From NCBI RefSeq assembly GCF_002813425.1, contig NZ_PHUL01000001.1:682001-746000 (forward strand): 64,000 nt of DNA. Direction: 5' to 3'. Position 1 is the stretch's first letter; every line of letters begins with the position of its first letter. The translations under genes and the position numbers were made by a program. The stretch comes from Cellulophaga sp. RHA19. Lineage in GTDB: Bacteria; Bacteroidota; Bacteroidia; Flavobacteriales; Flavobacteriaceae. Positions 1 through 9,883 of the stretch are shown here, one piece after another. Below the pieces are notes generated by a model that saw nothing but the letters and a program-made list of their open reading frames with translations, ran no database searches and was not told where the DNA came from.

Positions 1-1257
1 CTTTGTATCTAAGTTATCTGCTAAATAATGTGCTAATTCTGTTGCGCTTTTTTCAAAATGTGCAACAGGACCAATATTATTTTTTATAAAACGTCTTGTT
101 TTACGACCAACACAGTAAATATTTTTAAATTGTAATTCTGAACCTGCATAATTTGTAATTACAGATTCTACCGCATTTTTACTTGTAAAAACAACGTTTT
201 CAATTTCATTTTTAAAAAAACGAGGCGCAATTCTATTAGAGCTGATTTTTATAAAATCGTTACTTTCTACAGTTATTCCGCTTGTAAATCTATCTTTTTG
301 GTCGTTGGTTAGTAATTTGGTAGAGTAAACAGTGGTCTTTTTATCCTCACTATGTAGTCCTTCCATTATATATTTACCACCACGCTCTAAAACAAACTCT
401 GCAATAGTCTCTGCCAGGTCTTGATGTTTACCTAGTTTCACAACTCTGTCTGTTTCAATTTTTTTAGATCCGTCAGGGCTTAAAAGTACAACTCTAAAAA
501 CTACTTGCTCGTTCTTTATATAAGCCAATGCACCAATTGGTGCAGTACAACCACCTTCTAATTTATTTAAAAATGTACGCTCTATTGTAGTACATATTTC
601 TGTTTCTTCATGATTAATTTCTGAGCAAATAGCCAAAATATCCTCATCTATTTCCCTAGCGGCAACCATTATTGCACCTTGTCCTGGAGCAGGCACCATC
701 CAATCTAAATTTACAGCTTCTTCTGGCCTTAAATCTAAACGACCAATACCAGCAGCAGCAAATATAGCTCCGTGCCAAGTTTCTGAATCCTCTAGTTTTT
801 GCAAACGTGTGTTTACATTACCACGTATATCTTCAACCCTATGCGTAGGGTAACGGTTTAACCACTGTGCTTTACGGCGTAAACTGCTGGTAGCAATAAC
901 ACCATCTCGTGCACCTAAAAATTCTTCGTTGTTTTTGTAAACCAACGTATCTTTTACATTACCACGTTCTAAAACAGCAGCTTGTACAATACCTTTTGGT
1001 AAAACAGTTGGCACATCTTTTAAAGAGTGAACGGCAATATCTACATCACCTTTTAACATAGCTATGTCTAAAGTTCTTGTAAAAATACCCGTAATTCCTA
1101 ACTCGTAAAGTGGTTTATCTAACTCTAAGTCTCCTGTAGATTTTACAGCAACAATTTTTGCTTTGTGACCTAATTTTTCTAGTTCAGATTTTACTCTGTT
1201 TGCCTGGTAAAGTGCAAGTTCACTATCTCTGGTACCAATGCGTATTATTTTGCTCAT
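1..1257 (-). CDS. hemC: HemC-HemD fusion: hydroxymethylbilane synthase with uroporphyrinogen-III synthase domain (3' end outside window)
   Basis: This protein condenses four porphobilinogens to hydroxymethylbilane and then, through its C-terminal domain, should cyclise it to uroporphyrinogen III in cytosolic heme synthesis. Translating the minus strand from the ATG at 1257 gives the HemC start GTRDSELAL, then DIAVHSLKDVP, and the dipyrromethane-binding Cys237 in GGCTAPIGA. HemC normally ends near residue 310, but this frame continues to the window edge (about 419 residues) and contains a HemD-like stretch with VVFTSKNAVESV. That makes it a fusion. The ATG overlaps the hemA stop codon (ATGA), so the two genes are translationally coupled. 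The end of the HemD domain is not visible. Confidence 0.93.
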   Translation of the reverse strand, partial: MSKIIRIGTRDSELALYQANRVKSELEKLGHKAKIVAVKSTGDLELDKPLYELGITGIFTRTLDIAMLKGDVDIAVHSLKDVPTVLPKGIVQAAVLERGNVKDTLVYKNNEEFLGARDGVIATSSLRRKAQWLNRYPTHRVEDIRGNVNTRLQKLEDSETWHGAIFAAAGIGRLDLRPEEAVNLDWMVPAPGQGAIMVAAREIDEDILAICSEINHEETEICTTIERTFLNKLEGGCTAPIGALAYIKNEQVVFRVVLLSPDGSKKIETDRVVKLGKHQDLAETIAEFVLERGGKYIMEGLHSEDKKTTVYSTKLLTNDQKDRFTSGITVESNDFIKISSNRIAPRFFKNEIENVVFTSKNAVESVITNYAGSELQFKNIYCVGRKTRRFIKNNIGPVAHFEKSATELAHYLADNLDTK

Positions 1258-2513
1258 TTTGTTGAATTCAATTCTAATTGAAAAACTTTCTGTATTAAAT
1301 CTAAACTATTGTTTGCATCTGTATTTTCATCTTTTAAATGATTAGCAAACTGTTTTGTAATTTTTTGTATAATACGGTCTGTTATAATATCTGCTTCTTC
1401 TAAGTTAAAGTTAGCAGCCTTTTTGCTATGAAAATCTAGCTCTTCTTCTTTAATTGTATTAAGCTTTTGCTTCAATGCTTTAATTACCGGAGCAAATTTG
1501 CGGGTCTCTAACCACTTTATAAACTCGGTTTTAATTTCATCGTTAATAGCTTCTGCCTGAGGTATAAACTGTTTTCTTTTCTCTAAAGTTTCATCTGTCA
1601 TTTGCGATAAATGATCTAAATGAATTAAAGATACATTGTCTAACTCCTCTACATTATCTGCCACGTTTTTAGGAATAGAAAGGTCTAAAATTAAAAGTGG
1701 CTTTTTAGTATAAATTAACTCTTTAGAAATAGTAGGTTGTGCAGCGCCAGTAGCAACTATTAACACGTCTGTATTTCTAATTTCGGCCTGTAAATCTCCG
1801 TAATCCTTAACTACTAAATTAAACTTGCCAGCAACTTTTTCTGCCTTGTCTTTGGTTCTGTTTATTAAAGTTATGTGAGAGTTTTGGGTGTGTTTTATTA
1901 AATTTTCACACGTATTACGTCCTATTTTACCAGTACCAAAAAGTAAAATATTTTTATCTGATATGTTTGGAACGTTTTTAATAATGTACTGTACAGATGC
2001 AAAAGCTACAGATGTTGCTCCGCTAGATATTTCTGTTTCGTTTTTGATACGTTTACTTGCACGTATAACTGCATTGCACAAACGTTCTATAAACGGGTTT
2101 GCTAAATTGTGTTTTTTAGAACGAACAAAACTTTGCTTAAGTTGACTTATAATTTCAAAATCGCCTAGAATTTGACTATCTAAGCCTGTACCTACTTTAA
2201 ATAAGTGACTAATAGCATCGTTATTTTTATATACATATGCTACTTCCTGAAACTCTTCAACCGTACCCAAAGCATTATCGCACAACAATTTTATTAATTG
2301 AAATGGATGCTTTGCAAAACCGTGTAATTCTGTTCTGTTACACGTAGAGGTTACCAATAAGCCATCTATACCTTCCTCTGCTGCCTCTACTAGCAATGCA
2401 TTCATTGCTTTTTCATCTAAACTAAATTTACCTCTTACAACTGCATCTGCCTTTTCGTAATTAAGACCTATAGTGTAAAAAGAGTTATGTTTAGAAATAT
2501 GATAATTCTTCAT
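1254..2513 (-). CDS. hemA: Glutamyl-tRNA reductase HemA
   Basis: HemA reduces glutamyl-tRNA(Glu) to glutamate-1-semialdehyde with NADPH, the first committed step of C5-pathway heme synthesis. The 419-residue length is normal. The catalytic Cys58 lies in TSTCNRTE, the substrate-site motif GLDSQILGD is at residues 110-118, and a Rossmann motif LLFGTGKIG lies near residue 190. The C-terminal third is the helical dimerisation domain. It is first in a minus-strand operon with the HemC-HemD fusion, which it overlaps by four bases. Its start faces the AraC-type gene at 2720 across a 206-base divergent promoter region, which suggests that this regulator controls heme genes (inference). Confidence 0.97.
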   Translation of the reverse strand: MKNYHISKHNSFYTIGLNYEKADAVVRGKFSLDEKAMNALLVEAAEEGIDGLLVTSTCNRTELHGFAKHPFQLIKLLCDNALGTVEEFQEVAYVYKNNDAISHLFKVGTGLDSQILGDFEIISQLKQSFVRSKKHNLANPFIERLCNAVIRASKRIKNETEISSGATSVAFASVQYIIKNVPNISDKNILLFGTGKIGRNTCENLIKHTQNSHITLINRTKDKAEKVAGKFNLVVKDYGDLQAEIRNTDVLIVATGAAQPTISKELIYTKKPLLILDLSIPKNVADNVEELDNVSLIHLDHLSQMTDETLEKRKQFIPQAEAINDEIKTEFIKWLETRKFAPVIKALKQKLNTIKEEELDFHSKKAANFNLEEADIITDRIIQKITKQFANHLKDENTDANNSLDLIQKVFQLELNSTK

Positions 2514-2719
2514 TGGGAATTTTTCAAATCGGTTACAAAAATAATTCTAGCATTACAATAAAAGTAACGCTAGAGGAACAATAAGTATCGATAACCGCTT
2601 TTTACACCAACATTTACCCTGAAAAGGTGCTAAATGCTTATATTTGTTGCTATAACAATGATTTTAAAATTTCTATTTAGAACCTTTCTAAATAGGTGTA
2701 AGTTGTAATAATTTTTAAT

Positions 2720-3610
2720 ATGGAAGCAAAAAATGCCGCTAAAGGTTCATTTGAAGAAGTACTGATTGAAGACGGGTTTTACGTACTTAAAATACAAAAC
2801 GATAGTATTGAAAATCAAAAAGTTGAACGTGAAATAGACAGTTCTTTCATACAGTTTCATTACTGTTTAAAAGGCAACGGAAAGTTTATTTTTAATGACA
2901 GTAGTTATGCTTTAGAGGTTTCTGAAGAAAACTCTCTTCTACTATACAACACACAAAAAGATTTACCTTTAAATTTAGAGCTAAGCCCTAACTCTTGGAT
3001 GGTTTCTGTGGTAATGACAATACGTAAGTTTCATTCTTTATTTTCTAAAGAAGCAGAATATATCCCTTTTTTAAGTTCCGATTTTAAAGACAAAAAATAC
3101 TACTCACAAGAAAATGTGAGCCCGGCTACAGCAATTGTTCTTAGTCAGATTATGAACTACAACCTACACTCGTCTATTAAAAGCTTATATATAAAAGCAA
3201 AGGTTTATGAACTTATTGCGCTATATTTTAATATGAGTGAAGATGCAGATATAGAACAATGTCCGTTTTTGGTTGATGAAGATAACGTACAGCGAATTAA
3301 AAAAGCAAAAGAAATTATTATTGCAAGAATGGCAGAACCACCAACGTTAGCAGAATTGTCTGATGAAATTGGCTTGTCTTTAAAAAAGTTAAAAGAAGGT
3401 TTTAAACAAATTTATGGCGACTCTGTCTACAGTTTTTTGTTTGAACATAAAATGGATTATGCACGCAAAATGTTAGAAACGGGTCAGCATAATGTAAACG
3501 AGGTTGGTTTAAAGGTAGGTTACAGTACAGCCAGTCACTTTATTGCCGCCTTTAAAAAGAAATATGGTACAACACCTAAAAAGTATCTAATGTCTTTAAC
3601 TAATGGCTAA
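2720..3610 (+). CDS. AraC-family transcriptional regulator
   Basis: This is a 296-residue DNA-binding regulator. The C-terminal AraC/XylS double helix-turn-helix spans about residues 190-292, with the second-helix signature VGYSTASHFIAAFKKKYG and the family ending TPKKYL. The N-terminal 180 residues form a cupin-like sensor region (FIQFHYCLKGNGKFIF). It is divergent from hemA and ends one base before the convergent DUF1460 gene, so it is a single-gene unit. AraC proteins of this type next to hemA are common in flavobacteria. A role in heme or iron control is plausible from context only, and no ligand can be inferred from the sequence. Confidence 0.9.
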   Translation: MEAKNAAKGSFEEVLIEDGFYVLKIQNDSIENQKVEREIDSSFIQFHYCLKGNGKFIFNDSSYALEVSEENSLLLYNTQKDLPLNLELSPNSWMVSVVMTIRKFHSLFSKEAEYIPFLSSDFKDKKYYSQENVSPATAIVLSQIMNYNLHSSIKSLYIKAKVYELIALYFNMSEDADIEQCPFLVDEDNVQRIKKAKEIIIARMAEPPTLAELSDEIGLSLKKLKEGFKQIYGDSVYSFLFEHKMDYARKMLETGQHNVNEVGLKVGYSTASHFIAAFKKKYGTTPKKYLMSLTNG

Positions 3611-3611
3611 T

Positions 3612-4466
3612 TTAAATTGGCCTTGCAACCATAATACCAATATTACTTTTTATCTTTTTAAGATAATCTACCAATGGTAATTTTGTTATCTCTACTTGCA
3701 TAGACCCTGTAGAAGCGTGCAACATATGTATGTGCCCATCTTGTGCACGTATAGCAATACCTGTATGCGTAACGTCTAGTCCTTTAATAGAGGTTGCCAA
3801 CGCAATAATATCACCAGTTTGTATTAAGTGCTCATTAGCTGCAATATCATCTGCAGATAATACACAAAACTCGTTTTGTTTTAGCACTTCTTCAGACTCT
3901 AAAATAGTATTATAATTAGCATCATCTTTTAAAAACGGATACAAATCTCTATGTGTACCCATAAAGTTAATTTCCTTTTTAACAATTTTACCTCCAAGGT
4001 CGTTTGTTATATTTTTAACCAAGTCTTTGGTTTCATTATTAGAAATCCACTCTGTAAAGTAATGCAGTCTAGAGCCATAACCATCTAAATTACCATCTCT
4101 ATATCTAATTTTTTTTAAGGCATTAGTAAAGTCTAAAAACTGTAAATTATCTGCTCTAGAAATTAATCCAAAAGCTAAAACGTTTTCTACAAAAGTGGTA
4201 CAATCTAAACCTTGTAAATTAACAACTAAAGATTCTTTTTTTCCAATTTCTAGCGTTTTTGCAACATACGGAATTTCTAAAAAAGTTTTTCCTATAGCCG
4301 TTAAACTATCTCCAAAAGTATTAGATTTTGGCAAGGCCTTTATCTGTTTAATTTTGTCATTAAAAGCAATACTATCTTTTGGTGAGCAGGTAATATGTTG
4401 CGCAAAAGAAACTACCGAAAATAAAAGAGTACACAGTACTATTAATTGTTTTTTCATCATCATCAA
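3612..4466 (-). CDS. DUF1460 secreted amidase-like protein
   Basis: This is a secreted protein of 284 residues or slightly fewer. The start is ambiguous because four Met codons run in tandem (4466-4455). A signal peptide ends near FAQ at residues 21-23. The DUF1460 signature LDCTTFVENVLAFG contains the presumed catalytic Cys89, and THTGIA with a nearby HIHML supplies the histidines expected of an NlpC/P60-like cysteine amidase fold. Family members are cell-wall amidases or related hydrolases of Bacteroidota. It is the gene downstream of the TraB/GumN protein on the same strand, separated by 13 bases, so they are probably co-transcribed. The substrate is not known. Confidence 0.85.
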   Translation of the reverse strand: MMMMKKQLIVLCTLLFSVVSFAQHITCSPKDSIAFNDKIKQIKALPKSNTFGDSLTAIGKTFLEIPYVAKTLEIGKKESLVVNLQGLDCTTFVENVLAFGLISRADNLQFLDFTNALKKIRYRDGNLDGYGSRLHYFTEWISNNETKDLVKNITNDLGGKIVKKEINFMGTHRDLYPFLKDDANYNTILESEEVLKQNEFCVLSADDIAANEHLIQTGDIIALATSIKGLDVTHTGIAIRAQDGHIHMLHASTGSMQVEITKLPLVDYLKKIKSNIGIMVARPI

Positions 4467-4479
4467 AAGTAATTAAAAA

Positions 4480-7400
4480 TTAATAGTTGTAGTTCATAAA
4501 CTGTGTACTGTAAGCATTTGGTCTATAAACTGCGGCACGTTTTCTTTCTTTTAAAATAAACTCCTCTGTAACCATATCTAAAACCTCATCTTGTGTATAA
4601 ACATTGTCAAGAATTTTACCGTTATTCTGATAAAAAGGCTGATCTCCAATTTCTTCATCTTTAGGATATACTAAAAGGTATAATTTCTTAGTTTCGTCAT
4701 AAGTTGTTTTTTGTGAAAACTCATAATAATAACCTTCATAGATTACACCATTGTAGGATATATCTTTTGTAGTCACAAAGGCCACTTTATACTTATTGGT
4801 ATTATACCTGTTTCTAATGTATATTAAGCTCTCACCTAAACTTTCTTCTGTATAATACTCCTTAGGAAAAATATTTATTTTTTTAGCAACTTTAAGCTTA
4901 TTAAACAACAGTTTTCTACTTTCTGGATTAGCAGCTAAAGAATCTAAAATACCATTTGGTATAGGGGAGTTTGACCTAGCCAGCAAGGCTGCATATGTTG
5001 TTTTTACGGCTGCATCATTACTTAGTAAAAGTTTGGTATAAAACCACTGTACTTCTTTTTCTTTTCTAAAAGGAAAAAGCAAAATTGCGTAATCTTCTAA
5101 TGTATTATAAGCTATATTTCTAGAACCAAAACCTCTTGGCATACCGTTTTTATTATCCTTTCCTAAATGTCTTTTAAGCTGAATTTTAGCATCGTTTAAA
5201 AACTGTTTTTTATACTTTTTATAACTGTTAGACTTTATATGAGAATGCAATTGCAAGCGAGCTAAAATAGAAAATATGGGTGCTTTGTATTCTTCAATAG
5301 CACTATACTCCAAAATTTTAGGAAATAAATGCTTTGCTAAAGAGAGACTATCTAAATACGGTTTAAAAATGGTATTAATTTCATAATCGTTACTTACTAG
5401 TGGCAAGTCTTTAGACATTAAATCTAATAACGTATGAACAGATTTTTCATTTGCTTTTGAGGCTACAGCTTGTAGTATTTTTGTTTGAGCATTAGAGTTG
5501 TTATAAGAGTCCTCATAAAAAGAAGTAAAAAAAGGTGTAACTCTACTGCTATTAAGTTTACCCATTTCTTCAATTAAATAGGATTGTATTTTCTTTTGAC
5601 TATCGTTAAAATCAAAACTAGTAACGTAATAGGCAAGTGAATCTAAGTGCTTTTCGTCAAAATTTAAAAATCGATATCCATTAAGCGCTATACTATCATT
5701 TTTACGCAATCCTTCAAAAAACAAAGGTGTTTTATCTTCTAAAAACGATTTGCCAATAACGGTATCCTTAGGTGTAAAGTTGTTTATAAATGCAGTTATA
5801 AAACCGCTAGATTTTTGAACGGTGTCAACAACCGCTTTAATCTCGTACAACAGACCATCTTTGGCTATGTTCCTCACAAAAATACCTCTTGTACTAGCTG
5901 TATCTGTTAAAATCAAATTTAACTGCTCATACCCTTCTGGCGTTTTAGATTGCTGTTCTTTGTACAAAATAAAACTCTTTTTTTGATACATTTTTTTACG
6001 CAATCTCCAAAGAGAATCTACACTTGGCAGCATTAGAAAATCGTGCGCTTTATTTACTGCAACACTAATAATTTCTCCATTAGCATTTTGGTAAAGATTA
6101 GTTTTTGTGTACGGATTATAAGCTTTTGGCTTTTTTCTTCCACTATTATAACTATAATTATTCACTGAAAAACTCGGCGGCTTTACGGTAGATTTTGTTG
6201 TAAAATACAATGCGGTGTCTTTTACAAAAGTGAATTCTTTTTTATAAGTTGGCGCTTGTATTTTAAAAGAATTAAAATAAGTATTAGCAACAGCAGAGTC
6301 TTTACTAACAACACCTAACAAATAATAATTTACACCGTTTACAACCGATTTTAAAAACAGTTTTTTATTAGAAATAGAATCTAAAACTCCGCTAGACACT
6401 AGCATATTATTTTTAAAGTTCTTGTAAACTGGTTTTATTTTTAATTGTTGATAAAAACGCTTTTGAATTTGTTTTAGCTCAAACGTATCTTCCTCTATAA
6501 AGCGCAAATCGTTTTGACTAACCTTTTTAAGAAAATAATAGTCATCTGTTTTTGTATTTACGCCCTGCACAAAACGAACTCCTTTTCTGTATTTATTAGT
6601 AAACGTATGGTTTGATGGTATTTGCACAGAAAAATCTTTAAAGCCAGAAGTTATCTTAACATTTTTTAAAAGATCCTTTTTTAATGTAATTGTATTAAAA
6701 ATAGTATCTGAATATTGTTGCACATAACTACCCTCACCTCCCATTTTAAAAATAATAATTTCTAGTGGTGTTATATAAATTTGGTACCGCTGGTAGTCAC
6801 CGTTTTTAAGTAAGTTTTTAATCTCAAAAAAGGGAACTCCGTCTTTTTCTTTCTTATTTTTTTCTAAAATTTTTCCGGGAATATTCTCAAAAAGCAACTC
6901 ATCAATCTTGTCAAAATCAAAAGTTCTATCATTTTTTAAATAAGAAAAAGTAGGTATGCGGGTAATCATCACATAACTACCATTTGCCAAATCTGGCACT
7001 ATATAACTTGTATTGTTACTATCTGTTACTGGATATAATTTATTAGGTAACAAAACTGTAAAAGCATCATCATCTGGAGACTGTTTTTTATAGGTATTCT
7101 GCTTAAATGTTTTAACTATTTTTTCTTTTAGCAGTTTGCCTTTATAACCAACTTTAGATGTTAACGGCTTAACTGTATAACCCTTATTACGCAAAAGCGC
7201 AATTACGCCTTTATCACCTGGCAAATGTGCTGCGCCAATACCCGTAAATACTTTATTATTTTGTAAAAGAGAATCTAACTTTACAACCATATTGTGGTTG
7301 CGTATGTAGAGCATATTTTTTAAATAATGATCGGTATAAATTCCAGAATCTAAAGAATCAATTAAATTTATATTACGCTCTCTGTAAGCATCTTGCAATA

Positions 7401-8016
7401 GAAAATCCATTCCTTTTTGCTGCATTTTTTTAAGCAACCAATCGTCTGGTTTAGCTTTCATAGGGTTTAAATTTGCCCTACCTACTAGTATTCTAGATTC
7501 TTCTAAACCTTCTAAAGCAACTATTTTTTTATCAAACTTTTGTCCCGCTTGGTATATAAACATATCTAAGTATGTTTCTTCTTCAAAATCCTGACTAAAA
7601 GAATTGGTTCTATATAGTAATCCATTTAAAATACGATCCTCAAAAGCCAAGTAAGAACTCACCTCTTCAACCTGTGGATTATTCATTAAAAAAGAGCTAG
7701 CATAAAAACCCTTTGGCACATAATTATAACGCGTAGAAGTCTGGTTCATATCATCCTCTAACCAAGTAGCTGGGTCAGACTCCAATGCAACAACATCACT
7801 CTTTAGTAAAGACTCATAAAAAACATCGTCTAACCTAAAAGCTATTTTTTTACTTACGTGCATTGTTCCGTATAAGTAAGACGTTTGCTTTAAGCCATTA
7901 CCAGAAATCTCCCAAAGCAAACTATTTTTTTCTTGAGCAAAACCTAAACAAGAAAAAAAAAGTAAAACAGAACCAATAAAAATGCGCATAAACATTTGTT
8001 TTTTATAAAATATCAA
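4480..8016 (-). CDS. Large secreted TraB/GumN-domain protein
   Basis: This is a 1178-residue protein with an N-terminal signal peptide (hydrophobic residues 11-26, cleavage near FAQ). The TraB/GumN domain covers about residues 30-295. It contains the GTMHV motif at residues 50-54 and the closing segment GIGAAHLPGDKGVIALLRNKGY. Typical TraB/GumN proteins are about 300 residues, so roughly 880 C-terminal residues are extra and not assigned to any family I recognise. That region is mixed alpha/beta, includes a helical-repeat-like stretch around residues 800-1040, and ends in TQFMNYNY. Family members are proposed metalloprotease-like proteins. The start could also be Met8 or Met10. It precedes the DUF1460 gene in a likely operon. 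Confidence 0.85.
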   Translation of the reverse strand: MIFYKKQMFMRIFIGSVLLFFSCLGFAQEKNSLLWEISGNGLKQTSYLYGTMHVSKKIAFRLDDVFYESLLKSDVVALESDPATWLEDDMNQTSTRYNYVPKGFYASSFLMNNPQVEEVSSYLAFEDRILNGLLYRTNSFSQDFEEETYLDMFIYQAGQKFDKKIVALEGLEESRILVGRANLNPMKAKPDDWLLKKMQQKGMDFLLQDAYRERNINLIDSLDSGIYTDHYLKNMLYIRNHNMVVKLDSLLQNNKVFTGIGAAHLPGDKGVIALLRNKGYTVKPLTSKVGYKGKLLKEKIVKTFKQNTYKKQSPDDDAFTVLLPNKLYPVTDSNNTSYIVPDLANGSYVMITRIPTFSYLKNDRTFDFDKIDELLFENIPGKILEKNKKEKDGVPFFEIKNLLKNGDYQRYQIYITPLEIIIFKMGGEGSYVQQYSDTIFNTITLKKDLLKNVKITSGFKDFSVQIPSNHTFTNKYRKGVRFVQGVNTKTDDYYFLKKVSQNDLRFIEEDTFELKQIQKRFYQQLKIKPVYKNFKNNMLVSSGVLDSISNKKLFLKSVVNGVNYYLLGVVSKDSAVANTYFNSFKIQAPTYKKEFTFVKDTALYFTTKSTVKPPSFSVNNYSYNSGRKKPKAYNPYTKTNLYQNANGEIISVAVNKAHDFLMLPSVDSLWRLRKKMYQKKSFILYKEQQSKTPEGYEQLNLILTDTASTRGIFVRNIAKDGLLYEIKAVVDTVQKSSGFITAFINNFTPKDTVIGKSFLEDKTPLFFEGLRKNDSIALNGYRFLNFDEKHLDSLAYYVTSFDFNDSQKKIQSYLIEEMGKLNSSRVTPFFTSFYEDSYNNSNAQTKILQAVASKANEKSVHTLLDLMSKDLPLVSNDYEINTIFKPYLDSLSLAKHLFPKILEYSAIEEYKAPIFSILARLQLHSHIKSNSYKKYKKQFLNDAKIQLKRHLGKDNKNGMPRGFGSRNIAYNTLEDYAILLFPFRKEKEVQWFYTKLLLSNDAAVKTTYAALLARSNSPIPNGILDSLAANPESRKLLFNKLKVAKKINIFPKEYYTEESLGESLIYIRNRYNTNKYKVAFVTTKDISYNGVIYEGYYYEFSQKTTYDETKKLYLLVYPKDEEIGDQPFYQNNGKILDNVYTQDEVLDMVTEEFILKERKRAAVYRPNAYSTQFMNYNY

Positions 8017-8178
8017 CGTAAAAATTAGTTGTAAGTTGCACTAAAAAAAATTACCGCAAAAAAAATACGGCTTAGTTAACATTACATTATGAAGATACTA
8101 AACTTTTAAAAACGATTCTAGTTATTAAAGAATAAGTATAAATTATAGTCAAATGTGTTAAAGTTGAGTTACAAGCCC

Positions 8179-8186
8179 TATTTTTG
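8179..8186 (+). promoter_or_regulatory. Candidate Bacteroidota -7 element upstream of hemH
   Basis: TATTTTTG fits the TAnnTTTG -7 consensus of the Bacteroidota housekeeping sigma factor. It lies 22 bases before the hemH GTG start, giving a short leader. A clear TTTG -33 element at the ideal 19-base spacing is absent. TGTG at 8155-8158 is the nearest candidate. Confidence 0.35.
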
Positions 8187-8207
8187 CATTTCTAAAGAGA
8201 TACAATT

Positions 8208-9239
8208 GTGAAAGGAGTTTTATTAGTAAATTTAGGGTCACCAGATAGTCCAACTGCTAAAGATGTTAAACCGTATTTAGATGAGTTTTTAATGGATGAA
8301 AGAGTTATAGATGTACCTAATTGGTTGCGTAATATTATTGTACGTGGTATTATTTTACGCACTAGACCTAAAAAATCTGCAGAAGCTTACAAAAAAATCT
8401 GGTGGGAAGAAGGATCTCCTCTTGTTGTAATCTCAGAACGTTTTACTGCTAAAGTAAAAGAACAAACAAAAATGCCTGTTGCTTTGGGTATGCGTTATGG
8501 TAGTATGACTATTAAAAACGGATTACAAGAGCTTAAAAGCAAAGGTGTAGACGAGGTATTACTAGTTCCTTTGTATCCGCAATATGCTATGTCTTCTTTT
8601 GAAACCGTTGTAGTTAAGACTATGGAAGAAAAAGAGCAGCATTTTCCTGAAATGAAAATTACTACACTACAGGCTTTTTATAAAAATGAAGCCTATTTAA
8701 AAGTACTATCTGATAGTATTGCTAAAAACTTAGAAGGTTTTAATTACGATCATATATTGTTCTCTTACCACGGTATTCCAGAACGTCACATAAAAAAATC
8801 TGACCCAACTAAATTTCATTGCAAAATAGATGGCTCTTGTTGTAGCACAAACTCTGTTGCACACAATACGTGTTACCGTCACCAATGTTATGAGACTACA
8901 AAAAGAGTTACCGCCCTTTTAGGTATACCAGAAGATAAAATAAGTGTTTCTTTCCAATCTCGTTTGCCAAACGACCCTTGGTTAAAACCATACACAGATT
9001 TTGAGTTTGAACGTTTTCCTAAAGAAGGCAAAAAGAACTTGGCTGTAATAACACCTGCCTTTGTTGCAGATTGTTTAGAGACTTTAGAAGAAATTGCTAT
9101 GGAAGGTAAAGAGCAATTTACAGAAGCTGGTGGTGTAGAATACAAACACATACCTTGTTTAAACACAGATGAAAACTGGGTTTCTGTTATGGCAGACTGG
9201 GTAAACAATTGGGAAAAAGATGGTAGCTTACCTAGCTAA
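8208..9239 (+). CDS. hemH: Ferrochelatase HemH
   Basis: HemH inserts Fe(II) into protoporphyrin IX, the last step of heme synthesis. The 343-residue length is normal. Visible motifs are the N-terminal LLVNLGSPDSP, the catalytic-His segment FSYHGIPERHI and a Cys-rich insert (DGSCCSTN...TCYRHQCYETT) like that of [2Fe-2S] ferrochelatases. SFQSRLPNDPWLKPYT and FVADCLETLEEI follow. The start is GTG at 8208. No ATG precedes it in frame with this N-terminus, and the MKGVLLVNLG start fits the family. hemJ follows after 16 bases, forming a short late-heme operon. Confidence 0.97.
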   Translation: MKGVLLVNLGSPDSPTAKDVKPYLDEFLMDERVIDVPNWLRNIIVRGIILRTRPKKSAEAYKKIWWEEGSPLVVISERFTAKVKEQTKMPVALGMRYGSMTIKNGLQELKSKGVDEVLLVPLYPQYAMSSFETVVVKTMEEKEQHFPEMKITTLQAFYKNEAYLKVLSDSIAKNLEGFNYDHILFSYHGIPERHIKKSDPTKFHCKIDGSCCSTNSVAHNTCYRHQCYETTKRVTALLGIPEDKISVSFQSRLPNDPWLKPYTDFEFERFPKEGKKNLAVITPAFVADCLETLEEIAMEGKEQFTEAGGVEYKHIPCLNTDENWVSVMADWVNNWEKDGSLPS

Positions 9240-9255
9240 ATAAACTATTGCACTA

Positions 9256-9807
9256 ATGGATGAGTATTACCTGTATATAAAATCGCTTCACTTAATTTTT
9301 GTAATTACGTGGTTTGCTGGTTTATTTTATATACCTAGGTTGTTTATTTACCATATTGAAGCTACAGACAAACCCTCTCCAGAAAAAGAAATACTTACAA
9401 CACAGTTTAAATTAATGACTAAGCGCTTGTGGTACATTATTACCTGGCCATCTGCAATTTTAGCTGTGTTATTTGCTGTATTACTACTTATAATTAACCC
9501 TTCGTTTTTACAACTACCTTGGATGCACGTAAAACTTGGGTTTGTTTTTTTATTGATTTTATACCACTTAAAAAATCACCAGATAGTAAACCAGTTACAA
9601 CAAGACCAAGTAAAATACACCTCTAAATTTATGCGTATTTGGAATGAAGCCTCTACGCTTATTTTATTTTCTGTAGTGTTTTTAGTAATTGTCAGGAACG
9701 CTATTAATTGGATTTACGGTGTACTTGGCATTTTTATCTTAGCTATACTTTTAATGCTAGGTATAAAACTGTACAAACGCATTAGAAGTAAAAACCCAAA
9801 CGCATAA
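9256..9807 (+). CDS. hemJ: HemJ-type protoporphyrinogen IX oxidase (CopD-like membrane protein)
   Basis: This 183-residue inner-membrane protein has four to five hydrophobic helices. The first helix carries the conserved His12 in SLHLIFVITWFAGLFY followed by PRLFIYH. MTKRLW, WMHVKLGF and FMRIWNEAS correspond to the other conserved HemJ positions. HemJ oxidises protoporphyrinogen IX to protoporphyrin IX, the substrate of ferrochelatase. Its position 16 bases after hemH supports that role over a copper-transport CopD role. The usual RFFNE(V/A)P motif appears here as RIWNEAS, a mild deviation. Confidence 0.87.
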   Translation: MDEYYLYIKSLHLIFVITWFAGLFYIPRLFIYHIEATDKPSPEKEILTTQFKLMTKRLWYIITWPSAILAVLFAVLLLIINPSFLQLPWMHVKLGFVFLLILYHLKNHQIVNQLQQDQVKYTSKFMRIWNEASTLILFSVVFLVIVRNAINWIYGVLGIFILAILLMLGIKLYKRIRSKNPNA

Positions 9808-9883
9808 ACCACTTCCTTATTTAATTTCCTTGGCTTGTAGTTTTTACCTATTTTTAGAAAGACTAATTACAACCAAGAATATT

